A stretch of DNA of 17,991 bases from Treponema sp. GTDB lineage: Bacteria; Spirochaetota; Spirochaetia; Treponematales; Treponemataceae. Below are positions 6,836 to 12,941 of the stretch, in pieces. Every line of letters begins with the position of its first letter. Position 1 is the first letter of the stretch. The translations under genes were made by a program, and so were the position numbers. A model generated the notes under the pieces. The model did no database searches. It was not told the origin of the DNA and saw nothing but the letters and a program-made list of their open reading frames with translations. Where the stretch lies: contig JAFTEK010000238.1 of the NCBI GenBank assembly GCA_017453705.1, positions 1-17,991 of the forward strand, written 5' to 3'.

Positions 6836-6866
6836 CAAGGCATTTTCAAGTTGAGGAAAAGTAGCG

Positions 6867-7382
6867 ATGGCTTATAAAATACGTGATGTGCAGCCTGATG
6901 ATGCGGATGAACTGGCGAGGATATACTCGCCCTACGTCCTTAACACGGCTGTCTCCTTTGAATACGAAGCTCCGTCAGCCGACGAGTTCAAGGAGCGTAA
7001 AGCACGGATTACAGAAAGATATCCATTCATCGTCTGTGAAAAAGACGGCATCCTGACAGGATATGCCTATGCCCATGCTTACGGCCCCAGAAAAGCGTTT
7101 TCATGGACTGTTGAGACTTCCATATACGTTGACAGGAAATGTCGGAGACAGGGGGTAGGTTCCATGCTCTACAAGGAGCTGGAGGACAGGCTGCGAGAGC
7201 AGGGAATAGTGAATCTTCTTGCCGGTGTCGCTTTCTGTGATGCCGAAGATGAATATCTGTCGCATGACAGCTACAAGTTCCATCTTAGGGAAGGATATGT
7301 CAAGGTGGCACACATGAAAACTGTCGGCAAGAAATTTGACAGATGGTATGATTTAATCTGGTTGCAAAAGAAAATAGGATAG
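6867..7382 (+). CDS. GNAT N-acetyltransferase (phosphinothricin/amino-acid acetyltransferase-like)
   Basis: A 171-residue protein of the usual length for the Pat/MnaT branch of GNAT acetyltransferases, which transfer acetyl from acetyl-CoA to the amino group of amino-acid-like substrates. Visible family features are the start IRDVQPDDADELARIYSPYV, the segment TAVSFEYEAPS, a short strand ending GYAYAH, the aromatic-rich RKAFSWTVETSIYV, and the acetyl-CoA pyrophosphate-binding loop RRQGVG at residues 93-98. A later G-F/Y-x motif appears as HLREGYVKVAHM, and the C-terminus has the typical RWYDLIWLQK. GAGGA (6853-6857) lies about 9 nt before the ATG. The downstream hydrolase begins 3 nt after its stop, so the two are co-transcribed. 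The substrate cannot be told from sequence. Confidence 0.88.
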   Translation: MAYKIRDVQPDDADELARIYSPYVLNTAVSFEYEAPSADEFKERKARITERYPFIVCEKDGILTGYAYAHAYGPRKAFSWTVETSIYVDRKCRRQGVGSMLYKELEDRLREQGIVNLLAGVAFCDAEDEYLSHDSYKFHLREGYVKVAHMKTVGKKFDRWYDLIWLQKKIG

Positions 7383-7385
7383 CAA

Positions 7386-7964
7386 ATGAAAAAGACAGCA
7401 GTAATTTTTCCAGGGCTGGGCTATGGTGCTGACCGTCCCCTGCTCTATTATGCGGGGACGCTCGCAAAGAATTCAGGCTATGAGCTTATGGCTGTGCATT
7501 ACGGAGAGCTGCCCCATGTGGCGCGTCCTGCGGGCGGCAAACTGGACATCCCGGCTCTGGAGGAATGTTTCCGCCTTGCGCTGGAGAGGGCATCCAAGCA
7601 ACTTGAGCAAGCGAAAGCCGCAGAATGTAGGGATTTGCTCATCATATCCAAGAGCATAGGTACGGCAGTCGGAGCTGCCTGGGCTTTTTCAAAGAAGATT
7701 GCACCAAGGCAAATCCTTTATACCCCTGTAACCAAGACATTCGAGTTCCCCCTTGAATCATCTATCGCATTCCACGGAACCGCTGACCCCTGGATTGGAA
7801 ACGATGAGTTCAATGCACTTTGCCAGAAGACATCCGTTCCTGTCCATGTGTTTGACGGAGCCAACCACTCGCTTGAGTGCGGTGATGTTGACAAGGACAT
7901 AAGCTATCTTGCCGTGGCAATGAGGACGACCGCAGAATTTATCCTTAGCGGAGCAATAGCATGA
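7386..7964 (+). CDS. Small alpha/beta hydrolase-fold protein
   Basis: A 192-residue cytosolic protein without a signal peptide. It begins MKKTAVIFPGLGYGADRPLLYY, where the loop after strand 1 would form the oxyanion hole. The nucleophile elbow is LLIISKSIGT with Ser90, which has Ser rather than Gly at the first position of the usual G-x-S-x-G. Asp134 in FHGTADPWI and His161 in FDGANHSLE complete a Ser-Asp-His triad at the expected spacing. There is little room for a lid domain, so this is a compact member. It starts 3 nt after the acetyltransferase gene, with AGGA just upstream, and probably shares its transcript. The pair may act on related small molecules, but this is inference. The substrate is unknown. 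Confidence 0.8.
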   Translation: MKKTAVIFPGLGYGADRPLLYYAGTLAKNSGYELMAVHYGELPHVARPAGGKLDIPALEECFRLALERASKQLEQAKAAECRDLLIISKSIGTAVGAAWAFSKKIAPRQILYTPVTKTFEFPLESSIAFHGTADPWIGNDEFNALCQKTSVPVHVFDGANHSLECGDVDKDISYLAVAMRTTAEFILSGAIA

Positions 7965-8034
7965 CAGATAAAATGACAGCCTTTAAAATCCAGAACATTT
8001 CCGCCGCCTTAAACACTGTCGTCTTAAACCGCCC

Positions 8035-8075
8035 TTGTCGAAATACTAAACAGTCGCTATAATTCGCGTTATAAT
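8035..8075 (+). promoter_or_regulatory. Overlapping promoters of the Pmp3-like gene
   Basis: TTGTCG (8035-8040) and TATAAT (8058-8063) are 17 nt apart. A second TATAAT (8070-8075) lies 12 nt downstream with TAAACA (8047-8052) also 17 nt upstream of it. Both consensus -10 boxes would give leaders of about 20-30 nt carrying AAGGAGG (8083-8089). Confidence 0.7.
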
Positions 8076-8097
8076 TACTAAAAAGGAGGCATACCGT

Positions 8098-8250
8098 ATG
8101 GGATGCGGACGCGCGATTTTGTGCATAATATTTCCACCTCTCGCAGTCTTGGATCGTGGCTGCGGGGCGGTAATCCTGACTTTTATCCTGACCTGCATAG
8201 GCTGGATTCCCGGTGTCATAGCGGCGATTGTATTCAACGAAAAAAACTAG
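8098..8250 (+). CDS. Pmp3/YqaE-family small membrane protein
   Basis: A 50-residue protein preceded by AAGGAGG at 8-nt spacing. It begins MGCGRAILCIIFPPLAVL and has two hydrophobic segments: residues about 5-18 containing the family's PPLxV core, and about 23-45 ending CIGWIPGVIAAIVF, which matches the G-x-I-P-G-I-I-x-A-I signature of the Pmp3/YqaE (UPF0057) proteolipids. These tiny inner-membrane proteins are linked to membrane potential and salt or cold stress in yeast and plants; the bacterial role is not settled. The Gly-Cys-Gly at 21-23 matches the family's GCG turn. It has its own strong promoter and a hairpin after the stop, so it is a single-gene unit. Confidence 0.88.
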   Translation: MGCGRAILCIIFPPLAVLDRGCGAVILTFILTCIGWIPGVIAAIVFNEKN

Positions 8251-8280
8251 GGCAGCATTAAAAAGAGGCTGCCTGCTTTA
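8251..8280 (+). terminator. Probable terminator of the Pmp3-like gene
   Basis: GGCAGC (8251-8256) and GCTGCC (8268-8273) pair around an A-rich 11-nt loop immediately after the stop codon. The following tract (TGCTTTATTTATT) is T-rich but interrupted, so it is a weak intrinsic terminator. Confidence 0.5.
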
Positions 8281-8483
8281 TTTATTCATTTGTTCTCATT
8301 TGTTGCGATTTATAAATTATGCAGGCCATTTATATAGGTCTTGAACACACCTGGAATCCCTCAGCAAATAAAAGATTCAAAACACCAGAAGGAGCATATC
8401 TCGGTATGAATTACGAATCGTTCAAGAGTCTTCGTGGTCGCAAAAAAGTCATATCAGGGGCACTTATTGGGTCTTATATACAG
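8281..8483. other. Intergenic region between convergent genes
   Basis: About 200 bp between the Pmp3-like gene and the 3' end of the minus-strand pseudokinase-like gene. A plus-strand frame opens at 8319 and would run to 8663, but it has no ribosome binding site, runs antisense into the minus-strand gene for its second half, and resembles nothing I know. No convincing terminator for the minus-strand gene is visible. Confidence 0.45.
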
Positions 8484-10265
8484 CTAAAAGGTGTTCCGAG
8501 AGTAGTCAGCCTTGATTTTCTCTATGCCCTCAAGGATTTCCGAGCCGAGCGGAAGCCATTTGTACTTGCCCCTGAGGGAATCCGCGGCCTTAACGGAATC
8601 CTGCCCCGCAAGATCATACGCGGCCTTGTAGTCGGCATAGAAAGCACCCTTGTCCAGAGATAACATCTCCCCTTCGTGCTGGTCTATCGCCGTCACTTTC
8701 CACAATCTGCCATTATAAGTCAATGTCACAGTGTCGTTCTTTTTCAGGACATTTATCTTTTCTCCTTTATCCAGCTCGGAGCCTATGCTGTAAATAAAGT
8801 AATAGGAGACCTCCAGTTTTTTGGTCGCCCCTTTTTTAAGCAAGATGCCATCAAGCTCCGTTACCGGCTCCGGTGCATTCCGCCTTGTGGAAGAAGTAAA
8901 GAAGATTTCACCCTTCTGGTTTCCTATGAAGAACTGGCTTATCCCATACATGGAGAAAGCACCGCCGTTGTTGAACGAAAGCCATTCCGCCGGGCTTGTC
9001 GTTTTGCTGCCAGAGTCATAGCCTTCCTTTGTCTTTGCACTTACAAAGGACGCACTCATCGCGTCTACCACTGCACTCGCATCCTTTCCGCTGGAGCTGG
9101 CATTGGCCGAAAGAACGTCCATCGTGTTGAAAGAACTGTAGAACATCTCCACAGTCTGCCTTTCTGTAAGCCCCTGGGAAGTAGGCCTGGTCATGGCTGT
9201 TTCAGTGCATATACCTATCACGACCGCAAGGGCAAAGAGTCCGACAGCAAGCACCGTCAAAAGACTCCGGTGATGCCTTACCCAGCGTTTCTTGGAAAGG
9301 GCTGCCTGAAAGCTCCTTGTTTCCTTTTGTGCCCTGCGCTCAAATTCTTCGTGGGAAATGTTGGACTTGCGTATGACACCAATCAAATTGCCGTCCGGGA
9401 GGATATCACCTGATTCCGTCAGCCCCAGCTCACGGTACAGGCTCTTGACGGGAAACTCAATGCCGCCCCTTCTGAGCGCATCACCGCCTTCCCTATGCAG
9501 CCTCCCATCAGTCACCATGCTGGAAAGCCTCTCATCCCTATTGCCACCGCCTTTTACCATGCCTGCCCTTTGCAGCCCCTGGTCTATGCAGCGGGCAAGC
9601 TCCGCGTCCAAGCCCCAGACTCTGTGGACAATGTGGAGGTAGTTCCTGTCATGGAGGTCTTCTTCCCTGAGCTGCTCATCAGCTTGCACAAAGGGAAGCT
9701 CACCGGTCAAAAGTCTGTATGCAATCACTGACTGGGTAAACGAGTTAGCGGCATCCCCGGAAAGGAGCCTGTTTATGTAGAACGCCTGAGCCTCATTGTA
9801 GCCGCCGCGGCTATCCCCGCCTGACTCAAGGCAACTTGCGGCCATGCCAAACAACAGCTCCGGCAAGAAAAGAATTCTTCCAAAATCCGCGGAGATAAAA
9901 ATGCCACCCGCACCAACACGCGGAAGGGTCAGCCCCTGTGACATGGCGGCTTCCATAGCGGAACAAACCCTCGCGCCAGCAAGGAATGTCTTTTCCTTGT
10001 CATCTTTATCAAAAAAGTCCGACAATGGCAGCCCGCTAAAAAGGAATCCCTCCAGCAGCACAGCCGTATCAGAGAGCTTGGTACCGGAGAATGCCCACTT
10101 GGAAAAAGCCCAGGCCTCCTTGCCATCATTCTCCGTCCGTTCCGCCTTTATGCCCCTTTCCCCCAGGCGGTCAGCCAGTCTGGTCTTGGAGAAAGCACTT
10201 TGGGACATCCCCGTGTCCAAGTACAGGTTTCCATCTTTGGAGAATACGAGCTGTTTTTTCATCAT
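8484..10265 (-). CDS. Membrane-anchored pseudokinase-like protein
   Basis: A 593-residue protein starting MMKKQLVFSKDG. The frame is open much further upstream (to 10703), but that part is antisense to the DUF763 gene; AAGGG stands 4 nt before the ATG at 10265. Residues about 65-235 resemble a degraded Ser/Thr kinase C-lobe. GLTLPRVGAGGIFIS (111-125) fits where HRDxKxxNIL should be, ADFGRILFLP (126-135) where the metal-binding DFG strand should be, and QSVIAYRLLTGELPF (178-192) the conserved alpha-F region. There is no Gly-rich loop, no VAIK lysine and no HRD aspartate, so it should not be catalytic. One membrane span (about 334-353) follows a basic stretch (KKRWVRHHR), placing residues 355-593 outside the cytoplasm. 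That part is unrecognised. A signalling or scaffold role is inference. Confidence 0.72.
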   Translation of the reverse strand: MMKKQLVFSKDGNLYLDTGMSQSAFSKTRLADRLGERGIKAERTENDGKEAWAFSKWAFSGTKLSDTAVLLEGFLFSGLPLSDFFDKDDKEKTFLAGARVCSAMEAAMSQGLTLPRVGAGGIFISADFGRILFLPELLFGMAASCLESGGDSRGGYNEAQAFYINRLLSGDAANSFTQSVIAYRLLTGELPFVQADEQLREEDLHDRNYLHIVHRVWGLDAELARCIDQGLQRAGMVKGGGNRDERLSSMVTDGRLHREGGDALRRGGIEFPVKSLYRELGLTESGDILPDGNLIGVIRKSNISHEEFERRAQKETRSFQAALSKKRWVRHHRSLLTVLAVGLFALAVVIGICTETAMTRPTSQGLTERQTVEMFYSSFNTMDVLSANASSSGKDASAVVDAMSASFVSAKTKEGYDSGSKTTSPAEWLSFNNGGAFSMYGISQFFIGNQKGEIFFTSSTRRNAPEPVTELDGILLKKGATKKLEVSYYFIYSIGSELDKGEKINVLKKNDTVTLTYNGRLWKVTAIDQHEGEMLSLDKGAFYADYKAAYDLAGQDSVKAADSLRGKYKWLPLGSEILEGIEKIKADYSRNTF

Positions 10266-10280
10266 TGCACCCTTGTTCCT

Positions 10281-10309
10281 AGTATAATAAATCGGTTGAA
10301 TTATGTCTT
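10281..10309 (-). promoter_or_regulatory. Putative promoter of the pseudokinase-like gene
   Basis: On the minus strand AAGACA (10304-10309) and TATACT (10281-10286) are 17 nt apart. A start near 10274 gives a leader of only about 9 nt that still contains AAGGG. Confidence 0.45.
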
Positions 10310-10359
10310 TACCGTTGAGGGAACCTCGAAAAAGTTCAATTTTTAGAGATGCCGTTGAA
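10293..10359. repeat. Three spaced GTTGA motifs in the divergent promoter region
   Basis: CGGTTGAA (10293-10300), CCGTTGAG (10312-10319) and CCGTTGAA (10352-10359) repeat in the same orientation at steps of 19 and 40 nt, close to two and four helical turns. The last two are each followed by an ACCTC (10323-10327 and 10362-10366). They may be binding sites for a regulator of one or both divergent genes. Confidence 0.35.
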
Positions 10360-10386
10360 TCACCTCCAAAGTCCACGGCAATTGTA

Positions 10387-10415
10387 TTGCAAGCACCCCT
10401 GTCTAATGCTATTAT
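10387..10415 (+). promoter_or_regulatory. Putative leaderless promoter of the DUF763 gene
   Basis: TTGCAA (10387-10392) and TATTAT (10410-10415) are 17 nt apart, with TG at 10407-10408 making an extended -10. The ATG at 10423 is only 7 nt after the box, so the transcript should begin at or next to the start codon. Confidence 0.55.
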
Positions 10416-10422
10416 CAGTTCG

Positions 10423-11724
10423 ATGGTTAAACGAACTGGATATGCCGACCTTGCCCTGCACGTCGGAACCGTTCCACGCTGGCTTGCAGACAGGATGATG
10501 CAGCTAGGGATGCAGATAGTTGAGCAGCTGCTCATTGAATACGGAAAGAAAGAAGTTCTCAGGCGGCTGAGCGACCCCCTCTGGTTCCAAAGCCTTGGCT
10601 CCGTGCTGGGGATGGACTGGCATTCCAGCGGAATCACAACCAGCGTCATGCACGCCCTAAAGAGGGGCATAAACCCCAGGGCCAGGGAATTCGGGCTTTG
10701 CATCTGCGGCGGACGCGGTAAGTATTCCAGGAAAACCCCGGAGGAGCTGCTTTACCTGGGAGAAGCCACAGGGCTGGACGGAGATGCCCTTGTGCGCTCC
10801 AGCAAACTCTGTGCCAAGGTGGACGGAACGGCGGTTCAAGACGGCTTCCAGCTATACCAGCACAACTTTATCCTTTCTGACGAGGGAGACTGGGCAGTGG
10901 TTCAGCAGGGGATGAATACAAACGCCAAGACCGCCCGCAGATACCACTGGTGTTCTGAAAGCCTCAAGTCCTTTGTAGAAGAGCCACACACGGGCGTAAC
11001 AGGCGAAAACAAGGGAAGGCTCTTGAACCTTACGGACTCCGATGCCAGCCCCACCCGCTCGTCCATCCTGTCTATATCCCACGAACAGCCGGACAGGATT
11101 ATAAAGGAAGTCCCCAAGATTGTGAACGCCGGGGAAATCCAGCTGGAACTTTTTCCTGCCGACAACAAGCCGGATTCTCATTATGACAGCCACTATAGCC
11201 ACTATATAGAAGAAAACTCACGCAACCTGACAATGCCGGCCCGCCATCATCTGGCGGCGGAGGATGTGGACCTCAAAAGGCTGGGGGCAGTGCTGGCCAC
11301 CGCATATGAGGCACAAAACGCGGACTTTGAGGGCCTTTTGCTCACACCCGGCCTCGGGCCTAGAACATTGCAGTCCCTGACCCTTGTGAGCGAGATGATT
11401 TATGGAACCCCCTCCAGATTCCGCGACCCTGCCCGCTTTAGCTTTGCCCACGGAGGCAAGGACGGCCACCCCTTTCCCGTTCCCACCCGCATTTATGATG
11501 AGTCCATCCGTATCCTAGGCGATGCGGTGGAACGCTCCAAGATGGGCTACAAGGACAAGAGTGACTGCCTGCACAGGCTGTACAAGACCGCCCTTGAGAT
11601 TGAATCAAACTGCTCCCCGGAGGCGGACTTTGACAAGACAATCGAGCATGAAAAGGCGCACTCCGCCGAGTGGGGCGGAAGAACAGTTGAAGGCTTCAAG
11701 GCTTCATTGATAAGTAAAACTTGA
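10423..11724 (+). CDS. DUF763 family protein (COG1415)
   Basis: A 433-residue protein of a conserved family with no established function, found mainly in archaea and thermophiles. The start MVKRTGYADLALHVGTVPRWL matches the family's N-terminus; the same frame is open 40 codons upstream, but that part overlaps the promoter. Diagnostic blocks are RRLSDPLWFQSLGSVLGMDW (48-67), CGGRGKYSRKTPEEL (95-109), the AKVDGTAVQDGFQLY region (131-145), WAVVQQGMN (157-165) and ARRYHW. Residues 307-326 (LTPGLGPRTLQSLTLVSEM) look like a helix-hairpin-helix DNA-binding motif, followed by the conserved AHGGKDGHPFPVP. Residues about 250-262 contain a short His/Tyr repeat (SHYDSHYSHY) in a linker. It is divergent from the pseudokinase-like gene. 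The motif suggests nucleic-acid binding; catalysis is unknown. Confidence 0.9.
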   Translation: MVKRTGYADLALHVGTVPRWLADRMMQLGMQIVEQLLIEYGKKEVLRRLSDPLWFQSLGSVLGMDWHSSGITTSVMHALKRGINPRAREFGLCICGGRGKYSRKTPEELLYLGEATGLDGDALVRSSKLCAKVDGTAVQDGFQLYQHNFILSDEGDWAVVQQGMNTNAKTARRYHWCSESLKSFVEEPHTGVTGENKGRLLNLTDSDASPTRSSILSISHEQPDRIIKEVPKIVNAGEIQLELFPADNKPDSHYDSHYSHYIEENSRNLTMPARHHLAAEDVDLKRLGAVLATAYEAQNADFEGLLLTPGLGPRTLQSLTLVSEMIYGTPSRFRDPARFSFAHGGKDGHPFPVPTRIYDESIRILGDAVERSKMGYKDKSDCLHRLYKTALEIESNCSPEADFDKTIEHEKAHSAEWGGRTVEGFKASLISKT

Positions 11725-11750
11725 CCAGAGCCTAAAAAAAACCGATAAAT
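11721..11750 (+). promoter_or_regulatory. Putative promoter of the FliM/FliN-like operon
   Basis: TTGACC (11721-11726, overlapping the DUF763 stop codon) and GATAAA (11744-11749) are 17 nt apart; ATAAAT at 18 nt is an alternative. The expected start near 11757 is right beside leader repeat copy 2. Confidence 0.5.
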
Positions 11751-11752
11751 AA

Positions 11753-11781
11753 AAAAGTGACCGACTTTTGAAACAGGCTCA
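11753..11781 (+). repeat. Leader repeat, copy 2
   Basis: This matches 418-446 at 26 of 29 positions. AAAAGT (11753-11758) and ACTTTT (11764-11769) form a 6-bp stem with the 5-nt loop GACCG, a shorter version of the 13-bp stem of copy 1. The ribosome binding site AGGGG (11781-11785) follows directly, closer than in copy 1. GAGCCT (11728-11733) could also pair with AGGCTC (11775-11780). Confidence 0.7.
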
Positions 11782-11792
11782 GGGGTTTACTT

Positions 11793-12320
11793 ATGGCAGA
11801 AGAAAAGGGAATGATAACACAGAACGATCTGGATAGGATTCTGACCGTATACAGCAACGTTCATAGGGACAATGACGAGAACGAGAAGAAAGGCGAGCTA
11901 TCGGGAAAAATAATTTTATCCCAGGCCGAACTGGACTCGGTTATGGCCAAAAGCGTCAGCAAATACGGACAGGATAATAGCGACATCATCAAACTGCCCA
12001 AACCTGAATCAAGCGATGAAGATGCCGCCCAGATTAGGGCCATGAAGATAGCGGCTAGGAAAGCCCATTCTGCACAGATTCTCGCAAAGGTTCAAGCAGA
12101 ATCCCCCAGGCAGATAATCGTTTCCTATGGAAACTGTGTCAAAAACAACTCCGAGATAGACAAGCTCAAAGAAGGTGACATCATAGATTTAGACCGCAAA
12201 TCCAACGGTACCATGAAGGTTTATGTTGACGGACATTTATTTGCAGAAGGCATACCGGTACAAAAACCCGGTTCTGCCAGCATCCAATTGATCAAACTTG
12301 CATCCAAGGAGAGCCGATGA
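11793..12320 (+). CDS. FliM/FliN-like switch protein with SpoA domain and two FliM-type N-terminal motifs
   Basis: A 175-residue protein preceded by AGGGG at 7-nt spacing. Residues about 107-169 (starting RQIIVSYGNCV, then LKEGDIIDLDRKSNGTMKVY, VDGHLFAEG) form a SpoA domain, the C-terminal fold of flagellar switch proteins FliM and FliN and of type III secretion C-ring proteins. FliM normally starts with a CheY-binding peptide of the form ILSQxEIDALL. Here IILSQAELDSVM (40-51) matches it closely and MITQNDLDRIL (7-17) is a second, looser copy. The linker (about 52-105) is charged and helical; the large middle domain of FliM is absent, so this is not ordinary FliM. It may be an accessory switch component or a CheY-P-binding FliN variant. 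Its stop overlaps the next gene by four bases (ATGA). Family call is firm; role is inference. Confidence 0.8.
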   Translation: MAEEKGMITQNDLDRILTVYSNVHRDNDENEKKGELSGKIILSQAELDSVMAKSVSKYGQDNSDIIKLPKPESSDEDAAQIRAMKIAARKAHSAQILAKVQAESPRQIIVSYGNCVKNNSEIDKLKEGDIIDLDRKSNGTMKVYVDGHLFAEGIPVQKPGSASIQLIKLASKESR

Positions 12321-12850
12321 GTTCTTCACGTGGCAGGCTCTTCATCGTCCTGACACTCCTCCTGTGTTCTGTCTTCCCGTCAAAAGTCCATGCCGGCTCA
12401 GGCATAGGTGTGGAAGGCGGGGCTGCCCTACCCCTCGTACATGGCAATGGCGGCGTTCCCATCATGCTTGGTGTAACTTTCAAGTCGGACAAGCTCCCCC
12501 TCATAATGGAAGGCCGCTTGCAGCTAAACGGAAGCCAGGTGAGCGGAGGGGGGGCAACCGCTGACATCTGGCTGAATGACATACAGATAGGCTGTTCCAT
12601 ATTCAACTTTTACTATGGCCCCGGCGCAACAGTCCTATATCACAATTCTGTCAAAACTGATGATTTTGAGCAGTCCACGGGATTATTCGTCGCCCCGCGC
12701 GTATTCGCAGGAATAAACACCATGCTGACAAGCTTTACAGAGATGTATATGCAGGTTGCTCTAGAGCCGGGGATTGTATTTGACGAGTCAGAGGGCTTCA
12801 TCTTCCGTATAAACCAACCCATTTCCATTGGCATCAGGTTCTGGTTCTAA
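12317..12850 (+). CDS. Small outer-membrane beta-barrel protein (predicted)
   Basis: A 177-residue protein whose ATG overlaps the previous stop as ATGA, with AAGGAGAG (12306-12313) at short spacing. The signal peptide (RLFIVLTLLLCSVF core) ends at a V-H-A site after residue 26. The mature part has alternating polar and hydrophobic strands rich in Gly, Tyr and Phe (for example IMLGVTFKSD, IMEGRLQLNG, FNFYYGPGATVLY, EMYMQVALEPGIVF) and ends IGIRFWF. A terminal Phe after a strand is the classic outer-membrane insertion signal. About eight strands fit in this length. I recognise no named family. Co-translation with a flagellar-switch-like protein is unexpected, since one product is cytosolic and the other in the outer membrane. 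Confidence 0.75.
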   Translation: MSSSRGRLFIVLTLLLCSVFPSKVHAGSGIGVEGGAALPLVHGNGGVPIMLGVTFKSDKLPLIMEGRLQLNGSQVSGGGATADIWLNDIQIGCSIFNFYYGPGATVLYHNSVKTDDFEQSTGLFVAPRVFAGINTMLTSFTEMYMQVALEPGIVFDESEGFIFRINQPISIGIRFWF

Positions 12851-12895
12851 CATTTCACTATAAAATCATAGAACATTTTACTCCTAAATCAAAGC

Positions 12896-12924
12896 TTGAC
12901 AAAAGCCCTGTTATGTCTGAAAAT
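12896..12924 (+). promoter_or_regulatory. Putative leaderless promoter of the acyl-CoA synthetase gene
   Basis: A consensus -35 box TTGACA (12896-12901) is 17 nt from GAAAAT (12919-12924), or 18 nt from AAAATA. The ATG at 12933 is 8 nt past the -10 box and has no Shine-Dalgarno sequence. Confidence 0.5.
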
Positions 12925-12941
12925 AGCCTATTATGGCTATT
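12922..12941 (+). promoter_or_regulatory. Inverted repeat covering the synthetase start codon
   Basis: AATAGCC (12922-12928) and GGCTATT (12935-12941) are perfect inverted repeats around TATTAT, which contains the AT of the ATG at 12933. It could be an operator at the transcription start or a hairpin that hides the start codon. Confidence 0.45.

Noticed and set aside
3694..6838. Many open frames on both strands within carB
   Set aside because: All overlap the full-length, strongly conserved carB reading frame and have low-complexity Arg/Ser/His-rich products without ribosome binding sites.
8319..8663. Plus-strand open frame of 114 codons after the Pmp3-like gene
   Set aside because: No ribosome binding site, no recognisable family, and its second half is antisense to the end of the well-supported pseudokinase-like gene.
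9879..9887. A literal DFG tripeptide in the pseudokinase-like protein (residues 127-129)
   Set aside because: Alignment to the kinase layout puts the true metal-binding position a few residues later (FLP), so the DFG letters appear to be coincidental.
10266..10703. Upstream extension of the pseudokinase-like frame
   Set aside because: This part is antisense to the conserved DUF763 coding region and to both divergent promoters; the MMKKQ start at 10265 has a Shine-Dalgarno-like AAGGG.
11169..11210. His/Tyr tandem repeat region in the DUF763 gene as a possible metal-binding site
   Set aside because: It arises from a short AGCCACTAT tandem duplication in a linker that varies in the family; there is no further support for metal binding.
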